Numbered from the stretch's first letter, positions 32,612-40,584 are shown. The stretch: 47,730 nucleotides of DNA from Kineosporia sp. A_224 (GCF_002198655.1 NZ_MWLN01000177.1:1-47730), one strand, 5' to 3'. The notes: a model not told the origin generated them from the sequence alone. A program made the numbers and translations.

Positions 32612-32789
32612 GGCCTGGATCGCCTTCCGCTGTGGGTCGGGTCAACTCACGGAGGACGATCGGACGCACCTGATACATGTGTTCCGGACGTGACCTGGTA
32701 CACACGTGTGCTGTGACGCCTCCGGCCTGGCTCCGCGGCCCGGCAACTCTATTGCGGGCAGGGGCGCGAGCGCACCAGTGTGTCCTGGT
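32612..32789. promoter_or_regulatory. Divergent control region between the S8-sigma operon and the CHAT operon
   Basis: 178 bp without a gene. It holds two copies of ACCTG(A/G)TACA at 32668-32677 and 32693-32702, start to start 25 bp, and a perfect palindrome CACACGTGTG at 32701-32710 adjoining the second copy. On the minus strand GGAAC (32685-32681) and CGTC (32666-32663) are 14 nt apart, close to but shorter than an ECF promoter. An AT-rich TCTATT at 32748-32753 is a -10 candidate for the CHAT gene. A small hairpin CACCAG/CTGGTG (32773-32790) touches the CHAT start codon. Confidence 0.4.
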
Positions 32790-35543
32790 GTGACGGGTCT
32801 GTCCGGGGTCGACGAGCTCGCCGACGCGCACCGGCTCGTCGAGAGCGACCCCGCACAGGCGCTGGCGCGGGCACTGGAGGTCGTGCGGAGCGCCCGTGCC
32901 GGGCGGCAGCCGGCCCTGAGGTCCCGAGCCGAGCGCGTCGCAGGGCTCGCGAGCTTCCATCTGGGGCGGGTCGACGAGGCGGCCGGCCACCTCCGGGCGG
33001 CCGTCGGTGCGGCCGTCGCCGCTGCCGACCACGGGCTGGAAGGTCTGGCCCGGATGTCGCTGGCGGGAGCGCTCAGCTTCCAGGGCCGTACGGCCGCGGC
33101 GTTGCGCGAGATGGACCGCGCCCTCACCCATCTGACGGGGGCCGACAGGCTCACCGCCCTGGGGCAGCACGCGATGATCCTGTGGAACTGCGGGCGTTTC
33201 GACGAGGCGCTGGACGGCTACGGCACGGTGCTGCGCGAGATGCGCGACGCGGGCGACCTCGCAGGCGTCCACACCGTCCTCCTGAACCGAGGGGCGTGCC
33301 TGCTGGACCGGCTCGACCTGCAGGCTGCGGAGCAGGACCTCGTCGAGGCGGTCGGTGTCGCGGCCGGCATCGGCGACGAGCTGTCGGCCGCCTACGCGCG
33401 CGCCAACCTCGGCTACCTCTACGCCCTGAGCGGTGACGTCCCCCGGGCCCTGGAGGTCCTCGGGGCCGCGGAGCAGCGGCTGCGCGCCGCGTCGTCCCAC
33501 GTCGGTGAGCTGCTCTCGATGCGGGCGGACGCGCTGCTCGCCGTCCGGCTCCTGCGCGAGGCACGGGAGGTGGGCCTCGAGGCGCTCGAGGCCCTGACCC
33601 AGGAGGGCAACCGCTCGTCGGCCGCCCTCACCCGGCTCACCGTCGCCCAGGTCGCGGCCATCGACGGCCGGACCCGGCCGGGCGCGCTCGCCGAGGCCGC
33701 GACGCACGCCCGGCGGGCCGGCCGGGAGTTCCGCCGCCTCGGCCGCGCCGACCAGGTCACCCTGGCCCGGCTCGTCGAGCTCCAGGCGCTCGCGAAGGAC
33801 CCGGCGACCGCCGGCCGCGTCCGCCTCCGGGACGTCACCCGCGTCGTCGAGGTGGCCCGGGCCGCGGGCTGGTGGGGGCCGCTGCTCGACGCCCACCTGC
33901 TCGCGCACGACGTCGCGGCGGCGCAGCGGCACCGGTCCGGGCCCGACCACCTGCGGGCGGCGAGCCTGCTGCGGCACGGCCGGCGCCCGGCGGACCTGCG
34001 GGCCCGCGCCTGGTACGCGGAGGCGCTCCTGCGGCGGACGGCGGGCAACCCGGCGGGCGCCGAGCGGGCGGCCCTGCGCGGCCTGGAGGTGCTCGACGAG
34101 TTCCGTGCCGTCCTGCCCGCGACCGACCTGCGGGCGCACGCGGCCGCGCACCGCGGGGACCTGTGCGACCTCGGCGTCCAGATGGCCCTCGACAGCGCGG
34201 ATGCCCGGCGGGTGCTGCGCTGGGCCGAGCGCAGCCGTGCGACGCACGTCCTCACCCGGCCGGTCACACCGCCGCGCGACCCCGTCCTCGCCGAGCGGAT
34301 GGCGACGCTGCGCCGGGCGGTCATGGACCTCTACGACGCCCGCAACGAGGGTGCGGCCTCGGTCCGCGGCGAGCGCCTGCGCACCCGGGTGACCCGGCTC
34401 GAGCGGGAGATCCGCGACCTCGCCCGCCGGTCCGGCGGGCCGGGGACGGAGCCGGCCGCCCGGCTGCGGGAGAGCCTCGTGCGCCCGGCCGCCCCGGCCG
34501 ACCTCGCGTCCGCCCTCGGCGATCGCGCGCTCGTGGAGTACGTCGTCCATGACGGCGCCCTGCACGCCGTCACGCTCGTCGACCGGCGCTGCCGGCTGCA
34601 CCACCTCGGGGACGTCGCCCGCGTCGCGGGGCTCGTCGAACGGGTCCCGTTCGCGGTGCAGCGGATGATCCGGGCCGCGCGCAGCCCGGGCGGGGCCGCC
34701 GCGGCCCAGACGCTGCTCGCGGACGCCGGGCGGCGGCTCGACGCGCTGCTCCTCGAGCCGCTGCGGGAGACCGCGGGCCGTGACCTCGTCGTCGTCCCCA
34801 CCGGCGTCCTCCAGGCGACCGCGTGGTCGGTGCTGCCGTCGTGCCAGGGCCGGCCCGTGACGGTCGCCCCGTCGGCGACGGTGTGGCTCGCGGCGAGCGG
34901 GCGGCCCACCGCCCACGGGCCGGCCGTCGTCGCCGCCGGCCCCCGGCTCGCGAACGCGGCCCAGGAGGCGCGCGCCGTCGCGGACCTCTACGGCGTCGAG
35001 CCCGTCGTCGACCCGGACGCCACGGTCTCCGCCGTCTCCGCGGCGCTGCCCGGCGCCTCGGTCGCGCACCTGGCCACCCACGGCCGGCTGTCGGCGGACA
35101 ACCCGCTCTTCTCGCACCTGCTGCTCTCCGACGGGCCGCTCGTCGTCTACGACCTCGAACGGCTCGAGTCGCTGCCGCACACCGTCGTCCTCGCCGCGTG
35201 CGACAGCGGACGGCACGTCGCCCCGGCGGGGGACGAGCTGCTCGGGCTCGGGGCGGCGTTCCTCGCGGGCGGGACGGCGCAGGTCGTCGCGTCGGTCGTC
35301 CCGGTGCCGGACGCCGAGACCGCGACGCTCATGGGCGCCCTGCACGAGGGGCTGGTCGCGGGCCTCCCGCCGGCCGTCGCGCTGGCCCGCGCGCAGGCCT
35401 GGCTCGCCGGCGCCGGGCCGGTCGCCGCGGCGACGGCCGCCGGGTTCGTCTGCGTCGGCGCCGGCTACGTGCCCGTGCCCGCGCGGCCGGCATCCGGGCG
35501 CACGACGAGCACCGCGGGCGCGGCGGGCGGCGCGCACCCGTGA
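32790..35543 (+). CDS. TPR-CHAT protein (caspase-like protease with helical-repeat sensor region)
   Basis: A 917-aa soluble protein. Residues about 1-500 are tetratricopeptide-like helical repeats (RFDEALDGYGTVLREMRDAG, AYARANLGYLYALSGDVPRA). A helical linker follows (about 500-570, LRTRVTRLEREIRDLARRS). The C-terminal CHAT domain (about 570-905) carries both catalytic residues: His764 in VAHLATHGRLSAD and Cys804 in VLAACDSGRH, followed by GDELLGLGAAFLAGGTAQVV. It should be an active cysteine endopeptidase whose repeats sense a partner. GTG 32790 gives the best N-terminus; GTG 32706 is in frame but adds low-complexity residues. The stop overlaps the next start (GTGA). CHAT proteases with TPRs act in bacterial conflict systems such as type III-E CRISPR; the role here is unknown. 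Confidence 0.9.
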   Translation: MTGLSGVDELADAHRLVESDPAQALARALEVVRSARAGRQPALRSRAERVAGLASFHLGRVDEAAGHLRAAVGAAVAAADHGLEGLARMSLAGALSFQGRTAAALREMDRALTHLTGADRLTALGQHAMILWNCGRFDEALDGYGTVLREMRDAGDLAGVHTVLLNRGACLLDRLDLQAAEQDLVEAVGVAAGIGDELSAAYARANLGYLYALSGDVPRALEVLGAAEQRLRAASSHVGELLSMRADALLAVRLLREAREVGLEALEALTQEGNRSSAALTRLTVAQVAAIDGRTRPGALAEAATHARRAGREFRRLGRADQVTLARLVELQALAKDPATAGRVRLRDVTRVVEVARAAGWWGPLLDAHLLAHDVAAAQRHRSGPDHLRAASLLRHGRRPADLRARAWYAEALLRRTAGNPAGAERAALRGLEVLDEFRAVLPATDLRAHAAAHRGDLCDLGVQMALDSADARRVLRWAERSRATHVLTRPVTPPRDPVLAERMATLRRAVMDLYDARNEGAASVRGERLRTRVTRLEREIRDLARRSGGPGTEPAARLRESLVRPAAPADLASALGDRALVEYVVHDGALHAVTLVDRRCRLHHLGDVARVAGLVERVPFAVQRMIRAARSPGGAAAAQTLLADAGRRLDALLLEPLRETAGRDLVVVPTGVLQATAWSVLPSCQGRPVTVAPSATVWLAASGRPTAHGPAVVAAGPRLANAAQEARAVADLYGVEPVVDPDATVSAVSAALPGASVAHLATHGRLSADNPLFSHLLLSDGPLVVYDLERLESLPHTVVLAACDSGRHVAPAGDELLGLGAAFLAGGTAQVVASVVPVPDAETATLMGALHEGLVAGLPPAVALARAQAWLAGAGPVAAATAAGFVCVGAGYVPVPARPASGRTTSTAGAAGGAHP

Positions 35544-36370
35544 GCCAGGGGACCGGGTGGGCGGTCGCCCTCGCGGTCGCGGCAGCGGTGGGCTACGGCC
35601 TGGCATCGGTGCTCCAGGCCGTCGGGATGCGGGGCGCCGACGCGACCGTGACGGGCATGCGGCGGCCCGCGTACCTCGCCGGGGCGGTGCTCGACGTGGC
35701 GGCCTGGGGGACGTCCCTCGTGGCGCTGCGCACGTTGCCGGTCTTCGAGGTCCAGTCCGTCCTCGCGGGCTCGCTCGTCGTGACCGCCCTGGCGGCGAGG
35801 GTCCTCCTCGGAGCGCTGCTGCGGCGGCGGGACGTCGTCGCGATCGCGGCGGCCGTGCTCTGCCTCGCCGCCGTCGCGTGGTCGGCGTCCGCCCAGGAGG
35901 CGGCAGCCCTGGGGCCGGTCACCCGGTGGGCGCTCGCCGCCGCCGCGGTGCCGGTCGTCGTGCTGGGGGTGCGGGCCACCCGGCCCGGCACCTCGGCGGT
36001 CGCGGCCGGTCTGGCCTTCGGCGGGACGGCGCTGTGCTCGCGCGCCGCAACGCTGCCCGCCGCGCCGTGGCAGCACCTCGGGGCCACGGCCGGCGCCCTC
36101 GCCACCGACCCCCTCGTCTGGGCGCTGGTGGTCTACGGCGCAGGTGGGGTGGTCTTCTACGCCCAGGCCCTGCAGCACGGGTCGGTGGGTCCGGTCACCG
36201 CGCTGCTGTGGATCACCGAGGTCGTCGTCCCGGCCCTGGTCGGCGTCGCGATCCTCGGGGACCGCGTCCGGCCGGGGTGGACCGTCCCGGCCGCCGTCGC
36301 CGTCGTCGGCGTCCTGGCCGCCGCCGTCACGCTCGCGGGCTCGGCCGCCGCGCACCCGCGGCAGTCGTGA
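35540..36370 (+). CDS. DMT (EamA-like) superfamily membrane protein
   Basis: A 276-aa protein with about 9-10 helices (WAVALAVAAAVGYGLASVLQ, then FEVQSVLAGSLVVTALAARV, ending VAVVGVLAAAVTLAG). The pattern is that of drug/metabolite-type carriers, in particular the subgroup with LPVFEVQS in helix 3. The GTG is inside the CHAT stop (GTGA at 35540), showing translational coupling to the CHAT protease. Whether it is a transporter for an unrelated substrate or a membrane component of the CHAT system cannot be decided from sequence. It ends 7 bp from the convergent MBL-fold gene. Confidence 0.8.
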   Translation: MSQGTGWAVALAVAAAVGYGLASVLQAVGMRGADATVTGMRRPAYLAGAVLDVAAWGTSLVALRTLPVFEVQSVLAGSLVVTALAARVLLGALLRRRDVVAIAAAVLCLAAVAWSASAQEAAALGPVTRWALAAAAVPVVVLGVRATRPGTSAVAAGLAFGGTALCSRAATLPAAPWQHLGATAGALATDPLVWALVVYGAGGVVFYAQALQHGSVGPVTALLWITEVVVPALVGVAILGDRVRPGWTVPAAVAVVGVLAAAVTLAGSAAAHPRQS

Positions 36371-36377
36371 CTCCGCC

Positions 36378-37052
36378 TCACCAGCCGCGTTCGCGCCACT
36401 CGGCGAGAGCGGGGCGCTCGGCGCCGATCGTCGTGTCGCCGCCGTGGCCCGGGTAGACCCAGGTCTCGTCGGGGAGCGTCCCGAACAGGCGCGTCTCGAC
36501 GTCGTCGATGAGCTGCGTGAACCGGGCGGCGTCCTTCTGGGTGTTGCCGACGCCGCCGGGGAAGAGGCTGTCGCCGGTGAAGACGTGCGTGCTGCCGTCC
36601 GACGAGCGCAGCACGAGGGCGACCGAGCCGGGGGTGTGCCCGCGCAGGTGGACGACGCCCAGCGACACCGCGCCGAACGTCACCGTGTCGCCGTGGTCGA
36701 GCCGGTCGTCGGGCGTGACCGGCAGCGCGTCCGCGTCGTCGCGGCCGGCCGCCGTCCGCGCACCGGTCGCGGCGACGACCGCGGCCAGCGCCCGGTGGTG
36801 GTCCCAATGCTGGTGGGTCGTCACGACGAGGCGAAGGCCCGTGCCGCCGTCGGCGGCGCCCTCCTCGACGAGCGCAGCGAGCCGCGGCGCGTCGTCCGCG
36901 GCGTCGACGAGCAGCTGCTCGCCCGTGGCCCGGCACGTGAGCAGGTAGCAGTTGTTGTTCATCGCCGACACGCTCGCCTTGCGGACGACGACGTCGGGCA
37001 GCACCCGGACGTCGCTCGGGCCGCCGGAGGTGACCTCACCGGTGTACGTCAT
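36378..37052 (-). CDS. MBL-fold metallo-hydrolase
   Basis: A 224-aa cytoplasmic metallo-beta-lactamase-fold hydrolase of the glyoxalase II-like type. Metal ligands are visible as THQHWDHH (His80, His82, Asp84, His85), LRGHTPGSV, FTGDSLF and the late VYPGHGGDT. A gene of this kind between uvrB and uvrA is common in actinobacteria (Rv1637c in M. tuberculosis). The ATG at 37052 has no clear Shine-Dalgarno; a minus-strand TACGGT (37075-37070) about 17 nt upstream could give a short leader. The likely substrate is a thioester or a small-molecule ester; it is not known. Confidence 0.88.
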   Translation of the reverse strand: MTYTGEVTSGGPSDVRVLPDVVVRKASVSAMNNNCYLLTCRATGEQLLVDAADDAPRLAALVEEGAADGGTGLRLVVTTHQHWDHHRALAAVVAATGARTAAGRDDADALPVTPDDRLDHGDTVTFGAVSLGVVHLRGHTPGSVALVLRSSDGSTHVFTGDSLFPGGVGNTQKDAARFTQLIDDVETRLFGTLPDETWVYPGHGGDTTIGAERPALAEWRERGW

Positions 37053-37062
37053 GGCACAAGGA

Positions 37063-37070
37063 TGACGTCA
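37063..37070. promoter_or_regulatory. TGACGTCA palindrome in a divergent promoter region
   Basis: A perfect 8-bp palindrome lies between the starts of the MBL gene (37052, leftward) and the copper-module operon (37119, rightward), next to the minus-strand TACGGT. Eight bases is short, so it may be chance. Confidence 0.25.
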
Positions 37071-37105
37071 CCGTAAGGTCCGGGTCATCAGGGGGTGGGC
37101 CCCGG

Positions 37106-37111
37106 TAGCGT
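37106..37111 (+). promoter_or_regulatory. -10 element of the copper/heme operon (leaderless)
   Basis: TAGCGT ends 7 nt before GTG 37119 and no Shine-Dalgarno is present, the same layout as polA. Confidence 0.45.
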
Positions 37112-37118
37112 GACCGCT

Positions 37119-37640
37119 GTGCCGGGGCAGACGGGCGTGCAGGTGGCGGGGCGGAGCGCCGCCTTCGGCGTGCTCGCGACCTGCCTGGCGCTGCTCGCCC
37201 ACGCGGCCGCCGGTGGCGCCGTGCCCGGGCCGGGCGCGTTCGCCCTCGCGGCCCTGCTGAGCGCCACCGCCGGTGCCTGGCTCGCGGTGCGCGCACCGTC
37301 GCTGCTCCGCGCGGCCGCGGGCCTCGCCGTCGTCCAGGTCCTCACGCACGTCCTCTTCATGGGCGCTGCCCCGATGGGGCACACCGGCGGGACGTCGATG
37401 ACCGCCGCGCACGCCGTCGCGGTGGCGGCGACGGCCTGGCTGCTCACCCGTGGCGAGCGCGCGGTCGAGGCGGTGCTCGCACGGCTGCGGGCCGACCTGC
37501 CGGGTGCCCCGCGGACGTGCGTCCCGGCGGCGTCGCTCCGACCGGCGCCCGACGCGCACCACCGCCCCGCCTACGGGCGGGTCGTCGTCCGCCACCTGCT
37601 GCGCCGGGGACCTCCCGGGAGCCTGCCGGCCGTCGCCTGA
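37119..37640 (+). CDS. Small His/Met-containing membrane protein of the copper module
   Basis: A 173-aa protein with about four helices in residues 10-115 and a cytoplasmic basic tail (about 116-173). Its third and fourth helices and the loop between them contain His and Met residues (VLTHVLFMGAAPMGHTGG then SMTAAHAVAV), suitable as copper contacts. I do not recognise a named family. It precedes a PCuAC copper chaperone and a DyP peroxidase on the same strand; comparable operons in Streptomyces handle copper. GTG 37119 is preferred on account of the -10 box 7 nt upstream. Confidence 0.65.
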   Translation: MPGQTGVQVAGRSAAFGVLATCLALLAHAAAGGAVPGPGAFALAALLSATAGAWLAVRAPSLLRAAAGLAVVQVLTHVLFMGAAPMGHTGGTSMTAAHAVAVAATAWLLTRGERAVEAVLARLRADLPGAPRTCVPAASLRPAPDAHHRPAYGRVVVRHLLRRGPPGSLPAVA

Positions 37641-37775
37641 CGGCCCCGCCGGACGCCGCGCCCGCCTTCCGGGCCGCCGTCCGGAGCACCTGCGCACCTG
37701 CCGACGGCTGGTGCGCCCGCTCCCAGTTCCCGCGCGACCGGCCGGTCCGGCGCGCCCAGCGAAGAGGTCTCCGCA

Positions 37776-38375
37776 GTGCACATGTCTCTCCTCGGCCGGT
37801 CCGGCGCCGCCCGGTCCGCCGCCGGCGCCGTCGTCCTGACGGCCGCCGCCCTCGTCCTCGCCGCGTGCGGCTCCACCGCGTCGGGCACCGACGCCGCGGT
37901 GTCGCCGTCCGCGTCCCCGACCGCCGCGTCGACCACCAGCGCGGCAGCCATGACGCCCGTCACCGTGTCCGACACCTGGGTCAAGTCCGCGGACAGCGGC
38001 ATGACCGCGATGTTCGGCATGATCAAGAACACCGGCAGCGCGGACGTCACCGTCGTCTCCGCGACGTCGGACGCCGCCGACATGCTCGAGCTCCACGAGG
38101 TCGTCATGGTCGACGGGGCGATGAAGATGCAGCCCAAGAAGGGCGGCTTCACCATCCCCGCCGGCGGCACCCACGAGCTGAAGCCCGGTGGCGACCACGT
38201 GATGTTCATGGGGCTGAAGAACCCGGTCAGGGCCGGTGACCCGGTGACCGTCGTCCTCACCCTCTCCGACGGGTCCACGGTCACCGTCAACTCGGTCGGC
38301 AAGGACTTCACCGGCGCCAACGAGAGCTACCAGCCCACGCCGGGCATGTCCGGCTCGGCGTCGAGCGGGATGTAG
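37776..38375 (+). CDS. PCuAC-family copper chaperone lipoprotein
   Basis: A 199-aa exported lipoprotein. The signal peptide ends in the lipobox LAAC (Cys31), then a Ser/Thr/Ala linker, then the PCuAC domain (about 60-185). The copper motif is visible as His107 in LELHEVVM, Met118 in MKMQPKKGG and His141-x-Met143 in GDHVMFMGL, matching H-x10-M-x21/22-HxM. Such proteins carry Cu(I) to cytochrome oxidase or other extracellular cuproproteins. GTG 37776 has AGAGG 8 nt upstream; ATG 37782 is the alternative. The DyP peroxidase starts 2 nt after its stop, so they form an operon. Confidence 0.92.
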   Translation: MHMSLLGRSGAARSAAGAVVLTAAALVLAACGSTASGTDAAVSPSASPTAASTTSAAAMTPVTVSDTWVKSADSGMTAMFGMIKNTGSADVTVVSATSDAADMLELHEVVMVDGAMKMQPKKGGFTIPAGGTHELKPGGDHVMFMGLKNPVRAGDPVTVVLTLSDGSTVTVNSVGKDFTGANESYQPTPGMSGSASSGM

Positions 38376-38377
38376 GG

Positions 38378-39607
38378 ATGAGCGGACCGAGTCGCCGGCA
38401 GCTGCTCACCACCGCGGGGGTGGCTGCCGGCGGCGCGGCCGCGACGGGCCTCGGGCTCGTCGCGGTCCGCGCCGCACGCACCGACGGGGCCGCCCCGGCG
38501 GCCGTCACGACCCCCGCCGCCGGGGGCACGGCGGCCGTGGACGCCGCCCGGGCGCTGCGCGTCGAGCCGTTCCACGGCGCGCACCAGAACGGCGTCGCCA
38601 CCCCGGCCCCCGAGCACGCCACCTTCGTCGCGCTCGACCTGCGCCGGGACACCGGCCGCACGGAGGTCGCCCGGCTCATGCGGCTGCTCTCGGACGACGC
38701 CGCGTACCTCACCCAGGGCCGCGCGGCGCTCGCCGACACCGAGCCGTGGCTCGCGGCCCGGCCCGCGGGGCTCACCGTGACGTTCGGCTGGGGGCCGCGG
38801 CTGTTCGACCTCGCGGGGCTCGCGGCGCAGCGCCCGGCCGCGTTGGCCGACCTGCCGGCGTTCCGCGGCGAGAAGCTCGAGGACCGCTGGTCGGGCGGGG
38901 ACCTGCTGCTCCAGGTGTGCGCCGACGAGCCCACGACGGTGAGCCACGCCGTCCGGATGCTCACCAAGGACGCCCGCCGCTTCGCGACCGTGCGATGGGT
39001 GCAGAACGGGTTCAAGACCCCGGCCGCCGCCGGGACGCCCCGCAACCTTCTCGGCCAGGTCGACGGCACGGTCAACCCCAAGGACGCCGCGCTCGACGCG
39101 GCGGTCTGGCACGACGGGGCACCGGACTGGTTCGCCGGCGGCACCGTCCTCGTGCTCCGGAGGATCTCCCTGACCCTCGAGACGTGGGACGCCTTCGACC
39201 CGGCGGGCAAGGAGCTCGTCCTCGGCCGCCGGCTCGACACCGGCGCCCCGCTGACCGGCACCGTCGAGACCGACCTCGCCGACCTCGACGCCGTCGACGA
39301 GCAGGGTTTCCCGGTCATCGACGAGACGGCGCACATCCGGCTCGCGAAGGCCCGGACCCCGGCCGAGGTCATGCTCCGCCGCGGGTTCAACTACGACGCC
39401 GGCCCGGCCGCCGACGGCAGCGCGGACGTGGGCCTGCTCTTCGCGGCCTACCAGCGCGACCCGCGGACGGCGTTCGTGCCCGTGCAGCGCCGGCTCGCCG
39501 CGACGGACGCGATGAACCGCTGGGTCAGCCACGTCGGGTCGGCGGTCTTCGCGCTGCCGCCGGGCTGCGCCGAAGGAGGTTTCGTCGGGGACGGGCTGCT
39601 GGGGTGA
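38378..39607 (+). CDS. Tat-exported DyP-type heme peroxidase (EfeB/DtpA-like)
   Basis: A 409-aa heme peroxidase. The N-terminus SGPSRRQLLTTAGVAAGGAA is a twin-arginine signal. The DyP hallmark GxxDG is seen in NLLGQVDGTVNP (Asp near residue 228), the proximal heme His is in DETAHIRLAKA (near residue 318), and RRGFNYDAG supplies the distal Arg. It oxidises organic substrates with peroxide or, in the EfeB branch, releases iron from heme. Linkage to PCuAC suggests the copper-responsive Streptomyces DtpA type rather than the efeUOB iron system, since no efeU or efeO is nearby. The start ATG is 2 nt after the PCuAC stop. Confidence 0.93.
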   Translation: MSGPSRRQLLTTAGVAAGGAAATGLGLVAVRAARTDGAAPAAVTTPAAGGTAAVDAARALRVEPFHGAHQNGVATPAPEHATFVALDLRRDTGRTEVARLMRLLSDDAAYLTQGRAALADTEPWLAARPAGLTVTFGWGPRLFDLAGLAAQRPAALADLPAFRGEKLEDRWSGGDLLLQVCADEPTTVSHAVRMLTKDARRFATVRWVQNGFKTPAAAGTPRNLLGQVDGTVNPKDAALDAAVWHDGAPDWFAGGTVLVLRRISLTLETWDAFDPAGKELVLGRRLDTGAPLTGTVETDLADLDAVDEQGFPVIDETAHIRLAKARTPAEVMLRRGFNYDAGPAADGSADVGLLFAAYQRDPRTAFVPVQRRLAATDAMNRWVSHVGSAVFALPPGCAEGGFVGDGLLG

Positions 39608-39620
39608 GTGACCCTGGTCG

Positions 39621-40364
39621 TCAGGCGAAGGGGGGCAGTGCCGGAAGGGAGCCGGACGACGTCACGCCGCTGCCGTCGCCGCGCCCGGTGAGCCAGGTGG
39701 CGAGCGCGGCGGCGGTGCCGGACACCGCCGCCGCGTCCTGCGGCGCACCGATCTCCCACGTCGCCCCGAGGTCCGTGGCGGTGACGGCGAGCGGCGGGAC
39801 GTCGGCCCGGCCGGCGAACGTCGCGCACGTCTCGGTGAGCAGCCGGGCCACGAGGGCGGGCTCCGCCGCGGCGAGGACGTCGGCGGGGGAGCGCCGCCCG
39901 GCGTCGGCGGGGTGCAGGTCCGCCTGGTGCAGGACGACCTCGCGCCAGCGGAAGAACGCGATGACGCCGGCCGGCTGGAACCAGCCGGCCGGGGAGGTGA
40001 ACTCGACGTCGTGCCGCTGCCGCGGCAGGGCGGCCCACGCGCGGGTGAACCGCTCGGCGGAGTCGAGGAGCGCCGCCGTCTGCCGGTCCGGGGCGTCGGT
40101 CGCGGCGGCCTCGATGGCGGCGTCCCGCTCGGCCCGGCCGGGGTACATGCTCACGACCTCGCCGCGCGCGGCCGCGCCGAGCACTCCCACGAAGGCCTCG
40201 GCGTTGAGCCGCACGTGCGCGAGCACGTGGCCACGGCTCCACCCCGGCAGCGCCGACGGCGCGGCGAGGTCGGCGGCCGTCAGGGTCGCGGCCTCGGCGG
40301 CGAGGGCCAGGGTCTGCTCCGCGAGGGCGGCCCGGACGAGGTCTGGCGAGGGTGTGGTGTCCAC
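39621..40364 (-). CDS. Maleylpyruvate isomerase/DinB-like mycothiol-dependent family protein
   Basis: A 247-aa cytoplasmic protein. The N-terminal four-helix DinB-like domain has the family signature LPGWSRGHVLAHVRLNAEAF, with His ligands of the metal site also in FFRWREVVLHQADLH. A smaller C-terminal domain follows (about 165-247). Members use mycothiol, the actinobacterial thiol, in isomerisation or transfer reactions; the substrate of this one is unknown. GTG 40364 is preceded by minus-strand TACGGT with 6 nt spacing, a leaderless layout. It ends 14 bp from the convergent DyP gene. Confidence 0.85.
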   Translation of the reverse strand: MDTTPSPDLVRAALAEQTLALAAEAATLTAADLAAPSALPGWSRGHVLAHVRLNAEAFVGVLGAAARGEVVSMYPGRAERDAAIEAAATDAPDRQTAALLDSAERFTRAWAALPRQRHDVEFTSPAGWFQPAGVIAFFRWREVVLHQADLHPADAGRRSPADVLAAAEPALVARLLTETCATFAGRADVPPLAVTATDLGATWEIGAPQDAAAVSGTAAALATWLTGRGDGSGVTSSGSLPALPPFA

Positions 40365-40370
40365 CGCGCG

Positions 40371-40376
40371 ACCGTA
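40371..40376 (-). promoter_or_regulatory. -10 element of the MDMPI/DinB-like gene (leaderless)
   Basis: Leftward TACGGT, six bases, then the GTG start at 40364. It is identical in hexamer and spacing to the flippase and uvrB sites. Confidence 0.5.
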
Positions 40377-40541
40377 TGCCCGGAACAGCCCGGCGCGCGA
40401 CGGGGTTGACCTGTCGGGGCGCCGGACGCGGCGGCGTGTCGTGCTGCGTGTCGGGCCCGCTCCGGAGCAGGCGTCCTCGCTCTGACCTGGGACGACGTCC
40501 GAGGGGCCGGCGTTCGACACGAGACTGTCGGACGGGGCACC

Positions 40542-40547
40542 TAGCAT
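40542..40547 (+). promoter_or_regulatory. -10-like element of uvrA
   Basis: TAGCAT lies 38 nt upstream of the chosen GTG start. A GTTCGAC sequence at 40512-40518 gives only one half of a LexA-type box, so SOS control is not supported by sequence. Confidence 0.4.
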
Positions 40548-40584
40548 GGGCGACGCCCCTTCACGTCTTTCGGAAGTGGATCCC

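Noticed and set aside
32663-32685. ECF promoter GGAAC-CGTC on the minus strand before the S8 gene as a firm call
   Set aside because: The spacer is 14 nt, shorter than the usual 16-17, so it is kept only as a remark.
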